Of a stretch of DNA of 64,000 nucleotides, positions 35,121 to 43,393 are shown piece after piece. The notes beneath the pieces were generated by a model. The model worked only from the letters and a program-made list of their open reading frames with translations. It had not been told where the DNA came from and did not search any database. Every line of letters begins with the position of its first letter. Position 1 is the first letter of the stretch. The translations under genes and the position numbers were made by a program. The stretch spans positions 36,135 to 100,134 of the forward strand of contig JANSXP010000020.1 of the NCBI GenBank assembly GCA_024742875.1. Direction: 5' to 3'. Source of the stretch: Planctomycetaceae bacterium (lineage in GTDB: Bacteria > Planctomycetota > Planctomycetia > Planctomycetales > Planctomycetaceae).

Positions 35121-36602
35121 TCAATGACCACTCGGAATCCACGCCGGCGAATCTTCAGCCAGTTCCGCGTAGCCCTGGCGAATGGCGTCCACCAGCTGCT
35201 GCTGCTGTTCGCAGCCCCGGTCAAACAGATTGACCAGTTCACCGGGGTCTTCAGACACGCGGTAGATCTCAAAATCTGTCAGCTCTGCCGACTGCGCTTC
35301 TTTCAGTGTTGTGGGCGTCAGATTCGTGCGCTTGGGAAACTGACCGCCATTGAGCCGCGCCAGAACCTTCCACGGACCATGCCGCATGGCAACACGGGCG
35401 TCGTTGATGGCATTGTAGTAGGCCCACACCAGGGGCCTGCGGCGCGGTGCGGCCTGCCCGGTTGTCAGCAGCGGCACCAGACTCATTCCGTCCAGCGGCC
35501 GATCAGGCAGAGCGGCGCCGGCCAGTTCGCAGGCGGTGGGCAGAATGTCAAGCGCCGAACCGACCGTGTCGGTCACCTGCCCGGGCGAGATTTTGTCTGG
35601 CCAGTTAAAGATGCCGGCCACGTGAAAGCCGCCATCATGGGTGTGGAGCTTCTGTCCCCGCAGCGGGCCCGTCACCCCCCAGCTGCGTTTGGCCCGCTGA
35701 TAACGCCGCAGCGTTTCCGGCCCATTGTCGGAAGAAAAAATCATCAGGGTGTTGTCACGCACGCCCATGTCATCAAGCGCCTGCACCAGCCGGCCAACGG
35801 CCAGGTCCACGTTGTGCACGTTGGCAAAATACTGCGCCTGATCGGTGTTCCACGCCACGCCTTCGTACTGCCTGACCAGTTCGGCCGGTGAAGCGACCGG
35901 CTCATGCGGCTCGTGGAAGGCCAAATAGGCAAACCACGGCTGCTGAGGATCCCTGGCGTGAACGCCCTGTGCCCACTGGATGACCTCGTCTGTGGCAATC
36001 TGACAGCTGAAGCCTTCGATCTGGCCCACGCTCTTGCCGTTGCGAACATAGTTGTTCGGATTTTCGTGAGAAGGCGCCGCGTTGTTTTGAGTGGCAAACC
36101 AGTGATCGAATCCGGCTGCGTCCGGCTGCGGCTGAGAACTGCGATTGAAGGCCGAATTGCAGTGCCACTTGCCCGCCAGGCAGGTGGCATAGCCAGCCTG
36201 TTTCAGCAGCGACGCGATCGTCACTTCATCACGTTTCATGTGCACCTGCTCTCGCGCATCCGGACGCGGTTTGCCGGACGGAGGAATCCAGTCATACACG
36301 CCCGCACGATTGGGACTGCGCCCCGTCATCAGACCCACCCGGGAGGGCGAACACACGGGGGCCGTGGAATAGAAATTCGTAAATCGCATGCCCTCGGCTG
36401 CCAGCTGGTCCAGATGAGGCGTCTGAATGTGAGGGTGCCCGTGAACACCCAGATCACCCCAGCCCAGATCATCACACAGGATCATGACAATGTTGGGGCG
36501 CTCGGCCGCCTCACAGCACGTCCCCAAAGACAGCACCAGGGCCGCCAGCCGGAGAACTCCAGGCCACTTCACAGTTGGTTGTATTTCGCTCAGTCGCATC
36601 AT
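35121..36602 (-). CDS. Secreted type I sulfatase (formylglycine-dependent)
   Basis: A 493-residue protein with a signal peptide (about residues 15-33, cut near EAAE). The alkaline phosphatase-like fold starts at RPNIVMILCDDLGWGDLG (metal-binding Asp pair). The sulfatase signature PVCSPSRVGLMTGR has Cys84 as the residue converted to formylglycine, followed by the second motif YATCLAGKWHC. FSSDNGPET carries the late Asp-Asn metal ligands. It should cleave sulfate esters from polysaccharides; planctomycetes carry many such enzymes for algal polymers. The start is ATG 36602 (36599 also possible); no strong SD. It sits between the PmoA-like gene and the isochorismatase-ThuA gene, all on one strand with short gaps. 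Confidence 0.95.
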   Translation of the reverse strand: MMRLSEIQPTVKWPGVLRLAALVLSLGTCCEAAERPNIVMILCDDLGWGDLGVHGHPHIQTPHLDQLAAEGMRFTNFYSTAPVCSPSRVGLMTGRSPNRAGVYDWIPPSGKPRPDAREQVHMKRDEVTIASLLKQAGYATCLAGKWHCNSAFNRSSQPQPDAAGFDHWFATQNNAAPSHENPNNYVRNGKSVGQIEGFSCQIATDEVIQWAQGVHARDPQQPWFAYLAFHEPHEPVASPAELVRQYEGVAWNTDQAQYFANVHNVDLAVGRLVQALDDMGVRDNTLMIFSSDNGPETLRRYQRAKRSWGVTGPLRGQKLHTHDGGFHVAGIFNWPDKISPGQVTDTVGSALDILPTACELAGAALPDRPLDGMSLVPLLTTGQAAPRRRPLVWAYYNAINDARVAMRHGPWKVLARLNGGQFPKRTNLTPTTLKEAQSAELTDFEIYRVSEDPGELVNLFDRGCEQQQQLVDAIRQGYAELAEDSPAWIPSGH

Positions 36603-36681
36603 CAATCAGTTCAGCTGAAATCATGCGGCCAGGGCCGCTGTCGGAAAACGGATTCGCCCGCGTCAGTGTCCCGCACGCGTG

Positions 36682-37626
36682 TTAGTGGCTGGTCGTCTTC
36701 AGAAACTCCTGATAGACGTCCGCCACTTTCGCCAGCGTGGTATCCCCATTGTGGACGTACAGTCCATAAGTCAGATGCAGACCGTCTCCTCCCGGTTTGA
36801 GCGTGACGGGATCAGCCGGCATGCGGTTGTTGCTGTACTTCCGAGGACCAAACGGACTGATCGAAAACAGTCCGTATCCGCGAACGTGGTATCGTGACTG
36901 CCGGAAGTTCTCGGGGTGATCCATCAGTGTGACACCGCACGTCGACCCGTTAACAGCGCCGTAATAATCGATCCAGGGACTCGGCCTGCCCCAGCATTCT
37001 TTTTCACCTTTCAAACCGTCCGCATTGACAATCTTCCCGCCCTCCATCTGCCGCATCGTGTGGGCAATGCGGACGGCGAAGAACCCTTCTTTGGTGTCAT
37101 GAAAAGTCACGTCCCTGTCCACCGCATCAACGTGAATGTAATAGCACAGCAGGCGGGAAGGATGGATGACGATGGTCGTTGTCTCCTTCAGCAGAGGCTT
37201 ATCACCCTGGAGCCACTCGTTTTTCAGGGTGATTGTGCCAATCCCGTTCTGAACGGCGTGCGTCACATTGCGACAGCGGATGATGTCCGCCTCGTGCCAG
37301 AAATTGAGTCGTTCCTCGTTGACGGAATCGACCGACACCCACACGCCCTTGTGATGGAAATGATCAGTGCCGTCTTTGGATGAGCCCTGCTGATCCTTTG
37401 TCGGGATAATGTCGCGCAGGACATTGGTGCCGTCGGGAGCCGTCAGGGGAAACAGAAAAGGCTTGTTCCAGTTTTCTCCGTGGTTGAGCGTACCCAGCGG
37501 CTTTCCATCGATCAGAATATTCAGGTGGGCGTCATCGGGGCGGCTGATTTCCACACCGTCGCCGAGCGCGAACGCGGTAGTGGCATTCAGACACAGGCAG
37601 AATCCAAACAAAAGAGAAGGTTTCAC
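36682..37626 (-). CDS. PmoA-like (DUF6807) secreted protein
   Basis: A 314-residue protein of the family labelled methane oxygenase PmoA in Pfam, although these planctomycete members are unrelated in function to methane oxidation. Recognisable parts are YHVRGYGLFSISPFG, DHFHHKGVWVSVDSVN (HH motif), NEWLQGDKPLLKET and MDHPENFRQS. The GTG at 37626 has GAGGG upstream and yields the signal peptide VKPSLLFGFCLCLNATTAFA; starting at 37701 would place 25 unrelated residues before it. Its role is unknown, probably sugar-linked given the sulfatase and ThuA neighbours. It is the first gene of the three-gene unit. Confidence 0.8.
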   Translation of the reverse strand: MKPSLLFGFCLCLNATTAFALGDGVEISRPDDAHLNILIDGKPLGTLNHGENWNKPFLFPLTAPDGTNVLRDIIPTKDQQGSSKDGTDHFHHKGVWVSVDSVNEERLNFWHEADIIRCRNVTHAVQNGIGTITLKNEWLQGDKPLLKETTTIVIHPSRLLCYYIHVDAVDRDVTFHDTKEGFFAVRIAHTMRQMEGGKIVNADGLKGEKECWGRPSPWIDYYGAVNGSTCGVTLMDHPENFRQSRYHVRGYGLFSISPFGPRKYSNNRMPADPVTLKPGGDGLHLTYGLYVHNGDTTLAKVADVYQEFLKTTSH

Positions 37627-37886
37627 AGGCGGGCCCTCATCAGCAGAAAGTCGGCAGAAAACACCGAAAAGGCGGGGTTCTTGAAGACAGTGTGTCCGCA
37701 CAGGACGAACAGTCGGCTGTCATGCTATCGGAGGCCCGATTCCCATGCCACAAAGTCGGCAGATTCGGTGGTGACTTGTCGCCCCCATCAAATACAATCC
37801 AGGGCTTACCGAACGGCAGCCCCCCCCCTCCCTGACAGCTGGCTGCTCCTGCTGCGAACCTGAGCCCTTTTTCGAGCCTCCGTGAT

Positions 37887-39368
37887 ATGGACAGCGAAAA
37901 AACAGAAGACGCCAAGAGCATCCCCGAACGTCGCCGCTGGCGCCGTGCGGTCGTGGCCACGTCCGTACTGGGCGGCATGCTGTTTTCGGGAACCGTCATC
38001 CTGCCAACGGCCTTGATGAAGACCAGCTACCGGGATGCCTTCCTGAATGAAAAACTGGCGGACTCAGGCCTGACAATCCGCTCGGAAACCGGCAGTGGCA
38101 GCTGGCTCACGCCACTGACGCTGCAGAATGTGGAACTGAAGGATGCCGCCGGACACGTGCATCTGAAGGTCAAATCGATCGAGCTGGGCAAGTCACTGTT
38201 CAGCATGATGCTCGACAGCGACCTGGGCCGCATCGTTATCGTGCAGCCGGATCTGACAATCGCGCTGGATGAAAACGGCAACCTGCCGTTGCAGGCGGTC
38301 GAAACCGAGGAGGAGGGTGACGAGGACGAAAACAAATCCTCCGTCGACTGGGACCTCGAGTTTGAAGTGCAGAACGCTGCCTTCTCGCTGAGCGTGCCCT
38401 GGCGGCGCCTGCCGATTGTGGATGTTGTGGATGTCGACGTGGAAGGGGCCGTGACCACATCCCAGGAGGGCCGCTTCCTCACAGTCGAACCCATCCAGAT
38501 CTTTGATCATGAACCGCTGTCTCAGGCACAAAGTGAACAAAATCTGGCTCTCATCGCGCCCGTACTGTCGCAGTCGACCGCACTGGAGGGTGAAGTGTCT
38601 GTGCGTGTGGATGGCTCCACAATTCGACTGGATCAGGATCCTGTCAGTGTCTTTCCAATCCGGGGCACGGCCGTTTTTCACACGGTATCCGCACGACTAA
38701 AAGATGAGTGGGCCATTCAGGTGGCTCAGATGCTCAAACGCCCCATCGCCCGCGGTGTGCCCAATCGGCTGGAAATCGCCCGCGACTCTGCCGTCGCCTT
38801 TCTGGTGGACGATGTGGGCATTCACCATAAGGGACTCGGTTTTCTGCTGCCGGAAATTTCGACCGGCATGGTGATCGAGTCTTCCGGCATGGTTGGTCTG
38901 GATGAATCGCTGGATCTGGCGCTGAGCCTGCAGCTGCCGCAGTTGATTCCGAAAAATCCGTTCACCGCCGCGCTTTCGAATCTGGTCAGTGCGCCGTTTC
39001 AGCTGACCGTGACGGGGACAGTGTCTGAGCCAAAGCTGAACACGCCACCGGGCTTTGACATGGTGGATCAGCTGTCACGCAACGCCAATCCCTACAATTA
39101 TGCGCCCGAGGCCAAACCGGTGTCAGATTCTGTGATGGATCTGATTTCCGGTGCTGCCTCTCCCAACCCGCAGCAGGCCCAGCAGGACCTGCCCGGAAAT
39201 GTGCTGGAACTCATTCGCTCCATCAGGAAGGCGAGAGAAAACGCACCGCCGAATCCCAAAAAGGAAGAACGCCGCCAGCGACGCCTGCGCCGCCGTGGCC
39301 TGCCCGTCGAACCGTCGGAAGGCCCTGCCTTCGACGCGCCGGATGCTCCCGACACAGTGGAGCAGTAA
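37887..39368 (+). CDS. AsmA-like envelope protein
   Basis: A 493-residue protein with a short basic cytoplasmic tail, one transmembrane segment (about residues 25-45, VVATSVLGGMLFSGTVILP), and an extended beta-rich domain. Its sequence pattern (TLQNVELKDAAGHVHLKVKS, VVGLDESLDLALSLQLP, PFQLTVTGTVSEPKLN) resembles the AsmA/TamB group of periplasm-spanning lipid-transfer bridges. An acidic loop (EEEGDEDENK) is at about 140-150. The C-terminus is basic and proline-rich (KKEERRQRRLRRRG). It probably functions in the cell envelope. It is transcribed toward the exopolysaccharide export genes but is separated from them by 470 bases. Confidence 0.6.
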   Translation: MDSEKTEDAKSIPERRRWRRAVVATSVLGGMLFSGTVILPTALMKTSYRDAFLNEKLADSGLTIRSETGSGSWLTPLTLQNVELKDAAGHVHLKVKSIELGKSLFSMMLDSDLGRIVIVQPDLTIALDENGNLPLQAVETEEEGDEDENKSSVDWDLEFEVQNAAFSLSVPWRRLPIVDVVDVDVEGAVTTSQEGRFLTVEPIQIFDHEPLSQAQSEQNLALIAPVLSQSTALEGEVSVRVDGSTIRLDQDPVSVFPIRGTAVFHTVSARLKDEWAIQVAQMLKRPIARGVPNRLEIARDSAVAFLVDDVGIHHKGLGFLLPEISTGMVIESSGMVGLDESLDLALSLQLPQLIPKNPFTAALSNLVSAPFQLTVTGTVSEPKLNTPPGFDMVDQLSRNANPYNYAPEAKPVSDSVMDLISGAASPNPQQAQQDLPGNVLELIRSIRKARENAPPNPKKEERRQRRLRRRGLPVEPSEGPAFDAPDAPDTVEQ

Positions 39369-39838
39369 CCGCCCAGCCTGCTCGTCCCTCCTGTCCCGTC
39401 GCCGCTGCTGCTCAGTCCGTCGTTCGCGCACCCTGCTCTCGCTGGCTCGCAAGTCCCCGGGAACGACCACCCTGCGGCAATTGATCCGCCCCTCCCAACT
39501 TCACACGAATGTGGAGCATGGAGGTAAACCGACGGTGTGATCGCCGTCCCGCTGTCGTATTCCGGCAAATCCTGCCGCTCTGATGGAAACGGCCTGCCTT
39601 TCCTGCACGCCGACGCGCCGGATCGGCGCCGATCCACCTTGACCGAAATTCGCAAATTGACGTAGAACGCGAGCCTCTTCTCAGGCGCGGACAGCGTCAA
39701 CAGTAATTCTTTGTTCCTCCCGTCTCTCTGGCAGTCCTGCCAACCTCTCCTCTCTCTCATCAGCCAGACAGCCTCTGACAGCGGATTCCTCAGCCGTAGT
39801 CCGGATGCGTTCGGTGTTTGTACAGGCGAATTCAAACG
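39369..39838. other. 470-base intergenic region before the exopolysaccharide genes
   Basis: There is no credible frame on the plus strand. A long minus-strand frame crosses this region but runs antisense to the AsmA-like and Wza-like genes and has no coding character. A possible sigma70 promoter is listed at 39639-39668. The last 100 bases are a C/T-rich leader. Otherwise I see nothing. Confidence 0.6.
39639..39668 (+). promoter_or_regulatory. Possible sigma70 promoter for the exopolysaccharide operon
   Basis: TTGACC (39639-39644, five of six to the -35 consensus) is followed after 18 bases by TAGAAC (39663-39668, four of six to the -10). It would give a leader of about 165 bases to the Wza-like gene. 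It rests on short consensus matches only. Confidence 0.3.
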
Positions 39839-40957
39839 ATGACCCTGACGCGAATTGGAACTTTGCCTCCGCCTGCGATGCGGTCCTGCATAGGCGTGGC
39901 ACTGGCCGTGCTGACGCTGTCCGGTTGTCAGTCGGACTCCAACTTTTACGATGCTCGCAGCATGCCGCGATCGCTGCGAATTGCCGCCACACAGAATGCC
40001 CAGAAGGTTGACCTGGCCCGCCTGCAGGCGGTCGGCGGCGACAGCGATGAAATTGGCCCAGGCGACTTCCTGGAAGTGTCCATCGCCGTCAGCCTGAAAA
40101 AAGACGACCAGGTGATTGTCCCCGCTCGCGTCGGCAACGACGGCACGGCCAACATTCCCAACGTGGGTAAAATTAAGCTCGCCGGCGAAGTGCCGCAAAC
40201 TGCCGAGCTGATCATCGCCAGGGAACTGATCAACCTGGGCATCTATCGAAACCCGGCCGTCACAGTGCACGTGGCCCACAAGAAAATGAACCGCATCAGC
40301 GTGGTGGGCGCGGTGGAAACTCCGCAGGTCGTCGAACTGCCGCCCAACTCCAGCGATGTCGTTTCCGCCATTGCCGCCGCGGGTGGCCTGGCGGAAAACG
40401 CCAGTGCAGACGTCACCATTCGTAATCCCAAAGACACGTCGCCCCGCACGCGTCGCCCTGCCGTAGCCGGCGGCCTGAGTGCCCCGTTCACGACAGTCAG
40501 TGACGAGCGGGAAGTGGACACGGAACGTGGTCCCTACACCTTCAACCTGGTCTCCGCCACGCAGACGGGCGCTGTTCCCGAGATGATTCAGGATGGCGGC
40601 GTGGTGATGGTGAACAAGCACGACCCGGAACCCATCAGCGTGACGGGCCTGGTGCGGGACTCCGGTTCTTTTGATTACACAACAGATAAGCCTCCGACCG
40701 TGCTGGGCGCGATCGCCCTGGCGGGAGGCCGAAGCAATCAACTGGCGGACAAAGTGTTTGTTATCCGACCCACGTCACAAGCCGGACAGAAGGCCGTCAT
40801 TCAGGTGAGTCTGCGGCGAGCCAAGCGAAACCCAAAGGAAGATCTGGTTCTGGGGCCAGGCGACATTGTTTCTGTTGAGCAGACACCTGCCACCGTCATG
40901 CTGGAGGCCTTCCAGCTGATCCGGTTTGGCATCTCCGGTTCCGCCGGTCTGTTCTAA
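39839..40957 (+). CDS. Polysaccharide export lipoprotein (Wza-like, SLBB)
   Basis: A 372-residue outer-membrane polysaccharide export protein with lipobox TLSGC. The poly-export domain follows: IGPGDFLEVSI, VGNDGTANIPNVGKIKLAG, PAVTVHVAHKKMNRISVVGAV. Two SLBB-type segments come next (VVELPPNSSDVVSAIAAAGG and ISVTGLVRDSGSFDYTTD). The ATG at 39839 is preferred over an upstream TTG at 39818; a third candidate at 39878 would shorten the signal. It forms the outer-membrane channel working with the Wzc-like kinase 59 bases downstream. Confidence 0.9.
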   Translation: MTLTRIGTLPPPAMRSCIGVALAVLTLSGCQSDSNFYDARSMPRSLRIAATQNAQKVDLARLQAVGGDSDEIGPGDFLEVSIAVSLKKDDQVIVPARVGNDGTANIPNVGKIKLAGEVPQTAELIIARELINLGIYRNPAVTVHVAHKKMNRISVVGAVETPQVVELPPNSSDVVSAIAAAGGLAENASADVTIRNPKDTSPRTRRPAVAGGLSAPFTTVSDEREVDTERGPYTFNLVSATQTGAVPEMIQDGGVVMVNKHDPEPISVTGLVRDSGSFDYTTDKPPTVLGAIALAGGRSNQLADKVFVIRPTSQAGQKAVIQVSLRRAKRNPKEDLVLGPGDIVSVEQTPATVMLEAFQLIRFGISGSAGLF

Positions 40958-41016
40958 CCGCCCTCTTTTTTGCAACGCCGCCCCGACCAACTGATCAGGC
41001 AGGGAAGCCTTTCCAT

Positions 41017-43362
41017 ATGACGAGCTCACACGGACAAACAGCAGCGATTGACACCGGCGGACAGGACGCTCTGGCCACCACGCTGCATTCGGTGGCCCGC
41101 TTTCTGCGAACCGTCCGACTGCGCAGCGGCATCCTGCTGGTCAGCCTGGTCACAGCCGGCGTGCTGGGAACGCTCTACTATATCACCGCGCCACGCATCT
41201 TTCAGGCGTCGGCCTCTTTGTATGTGGTCAAGATGGCGGGTGTCTCTCAGGACACTATGCCCACCGGCGGTGATCCGTCCCGCAGCATGCCCACGTTCCG
41301 CTCTTTAATGAGCAGCCAGCAGGTCCTGGAATCGACCCTGGAACGGCTGCCGGAAAAAATTCGCAGGCAGGAATTCGATGGCCTGAACAAGCTGCAGGCC
41401 GTGATGCAGCTGCAGGACTCCCTGTCGGTTTCCTCCGAATTCAACACCCAGATTCTGGATCTGAGATATCGATCGGAAGACCCACAGGCAGCCGCCACCA
41501 TTCTGGCCCACATTCTTGTGTCCTATATCTCTTTCATGGATGACGTCAATCGAGGTTCATCCGACCAGAACCTCGATCGCCTGGAAGAACAGCTGAAAGA
41601 AGCGCGGCGCAATCGCATCGAGGCGATGAACAAGCGACACGAACTGATCGAATCAGCGCCTGACCTTGTCGGTGCCGGCGATGACACGCTCAACGCATCC
41701 ATCGAACGGATGAAGCTGCTCCAGCAACTGATCTCCGAAGCACGCCAGGAGCTGACCGAAGCGCGAGCCACCGCCCAGGGACTGGGATCCGCCATTCGCA
41801 ATCGGCAGGACATCCTGCAGTACACCGACGCCCTGCGAGAGCATCTGATTGCCGATGCAGCCGGGTTCGGCGGACAGACGGGCCTGCGACGTTCACGACT
41901 GCACGAGGAGATTACCACACTCAAGAGCAGGCTGGTGACCGAGCAGCGCGGCAAGGGAGAGCAGCATCCGGAAATCCAGGCGATGAAGGAAGAAATCAAA
42001 CTTCGCGAGCAGGAGCTGGATCAAATGTCGGCTCGCACCATGCATGACCTGAAGACACAACGCTATGACCTGCTGGCGCAGCAGTTGATGGGGGGTGCGA
42101 TTCAGCGGGTGAAAAAAGCTCAGGCCACCCTGCTGCAGCATCAGGCGGAAATGCGTCAGGAACAGGTGCGTGCCGGATTCAACACCAACGTCGTGTACGA
42201 AATTCAGGACCTGACGCGCAACCTGGACATGTACGACCGACAGCTGGAGTCACTGTCTCAGACCATCATGGAAATCAACCTGAACAAGGGCAAGCTGATT
42301 CACACAGAGGTCTCCACACGCCCCAAGGTGCCCACCAAACCAGTCTCGCCGCGACTGGTCGTGGTCGGTTTTCTGAGCCTGTTTCTGGGGACCGTTGCGG
42401 GGCTGGGCATCATCTGGATTCTGGACATCATGGATGACCGCTTCCGAGCGCCCGAAGAACTCAAGCTGCAGTTGAACACTCAGATCCTCACGATGGTTCC
42501 CGCCATGGAACAGGTGGACGGCGATGAGTTCGACGCGGTCATCTGCCACGCACGTCCTAACAGTACGGAAGCCGAGTGTTTCCGCAGTCTGCGAACCAAC
42601 CTGGAATTTGCCGCCGCAGAGACGGGCCGCATTCTGTGCACCAGCACAGAGCCAGGTGACGGCAAGACGACCATTTCCTCCAACATGGCGACCGCCTTCG
42701 CGCAGTCTGGCCGCCGCACGCTGATTGTCGATGCCGACATGCGGCGCCCCGGGCTGTCAACACTGCTGGACATTCGTGACGATCGCGGGCTGTCCGCCAT
42801 TCTGCGCAGCTCAGATGACCTCAATGAATGTGTGATGGCCAATCTGCGACACTCCAAAGTGGAGGGTCTGGATGTCATCTCCAGCGGGCCGCGGCCCGTC
42901 AACCCGGCCGAACTGCTGTCCAGCGAACGTTTCTCCAATCTGCTGGCCTGGGCCGAGACGCGCTACGAACAGATCATCATTGACGCACCACCCGTGCTGG
43001 CCGTCAGCGACCCGCTGATCATTGGCCGCATGGTGGACGGCGTGGTCCTGGTGGTTCGACCGGACAAAGACCGCCGTCGCATGGTCATTCGAGCGGCCGA
43101 AGCGCTGCACAATCTCAGCTGTAACCTGCTGGGTGTGGTGGTGAACCATCTCAGCGGCACGGACGCCGGCGGCTATGGCTACGGATACGGTTATGGCTAC
43201 GGGTACACCGAGAACGAATCACCGGGCTCTGCAGACACAACAGCAACTGAAGACGGTCCTGTCAGCATTCCTCTGCCGGCCGCAACGACAGCCACAGGAA
43301 CATCCGCCACAGCATCGGCAGAGAACACGGCGAATTACTTTGAACAGAAAAAAGCCGCCTGA
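41017..43362 (+). CDS. Polysaccharide co-polymerase / tyrosine autokinase (Wzc-like)
   Basis: A 781-residue inner-membrane protein. The Wzz domain is bounded by transmembrane helices at about 38-60 and 445-468; the periplasmic part contains long coiled coils (RLEEQLKEARRNRIEAMNKR). The cytoplasmic BY-kinase domain has Walker A TEPGDGKTT (about 542-550), Walker A' IVDADMRRP (about 569-577) and Walker B IIIDAPP (about 653-659). The C-terminus has a striking tyrosine cluster, GYGYGYGYGYGYTEN, the likely autophosphorylation tail, followed by a Thr/Ala-rich end. It controls chain length and export of a surface polysaccharide. The ATG at 41017 follows CAGGGA. Confidence 0.93.
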   Translation: MTSSHGQTAAIDTGGQDALATTLHSVARFLRTVRLRSGILLVSLVTAGVLGTLYYITAPRIFQASASLYVVKMAGVSQDTMPTGGDPSRSMPTFRSLMSSQQVLESTLERLPEKIRRQEFDGLNKLQAVMQLQDSLSVSSEFNTQILDLRYRSEDPQAAATILAHILVSYISFMDDVNRGSSDQNLDRLEEQLKEARRNRIEAMNKRHELIESAPDLVGAGDDTLNASIERMKLLQQLISEARQELTEARATAQGLGSAIRNRQDILQYTDALREHLIADAAGFGGQTGLRRSRLHEEITTLKSRLVTEQRGKGEQHPEIQAMKEEIKLREQELDQMSARTMHDLKTQRYDLLAQQLMGGAIQRVKKAQATLLQHQAEMRQEQVRAGFNTNVVYEIQDLTRNLDMYDRQLESLSQTIMEINLNKGKLIHTEVSTRPKVPTKPVSPRLVVVGFLSLFLGTVAGLGIIWILDIMDDRFRAPEELKLQLNTQILTMVPAMEQVDGDEFDAVICHARPNSTEAECFRSLRTNLEFAAAETGRILCTSTEPGDGKTTISSNMATAFAQSGRRTLIVDADMRRPGLSTLLDIRDDRGLSAILRSSDDLNECVMANLRHSKVEGLDVISSGPRPVNPAELLSSERFSNLLAWAETRYEQIIIDAPPVLAVSDPLIIGRMVDGVVLVVRPDKDRRRMVIRAAEALHNLSCNLLGVVVNHLSGTDAGGYGYGYGYGYGYTENESPGSADTTATEDGPVSIPLPAATTATGTSATASAENTANYFEQKKAA

Positions 43363-43393
43363 GGCCTGTCCGCATTAGCAGGAGAGCGTGCTC

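Noticed and set aside
39098..40741. 547-residue minus-strand open frame
   Set aside because: It runs antisense to the AsmA-like and Wza-like genes and the gap between them, is rich in H, R and G, and has no domain or signal. It is a by-product of GC-rich codon usage.
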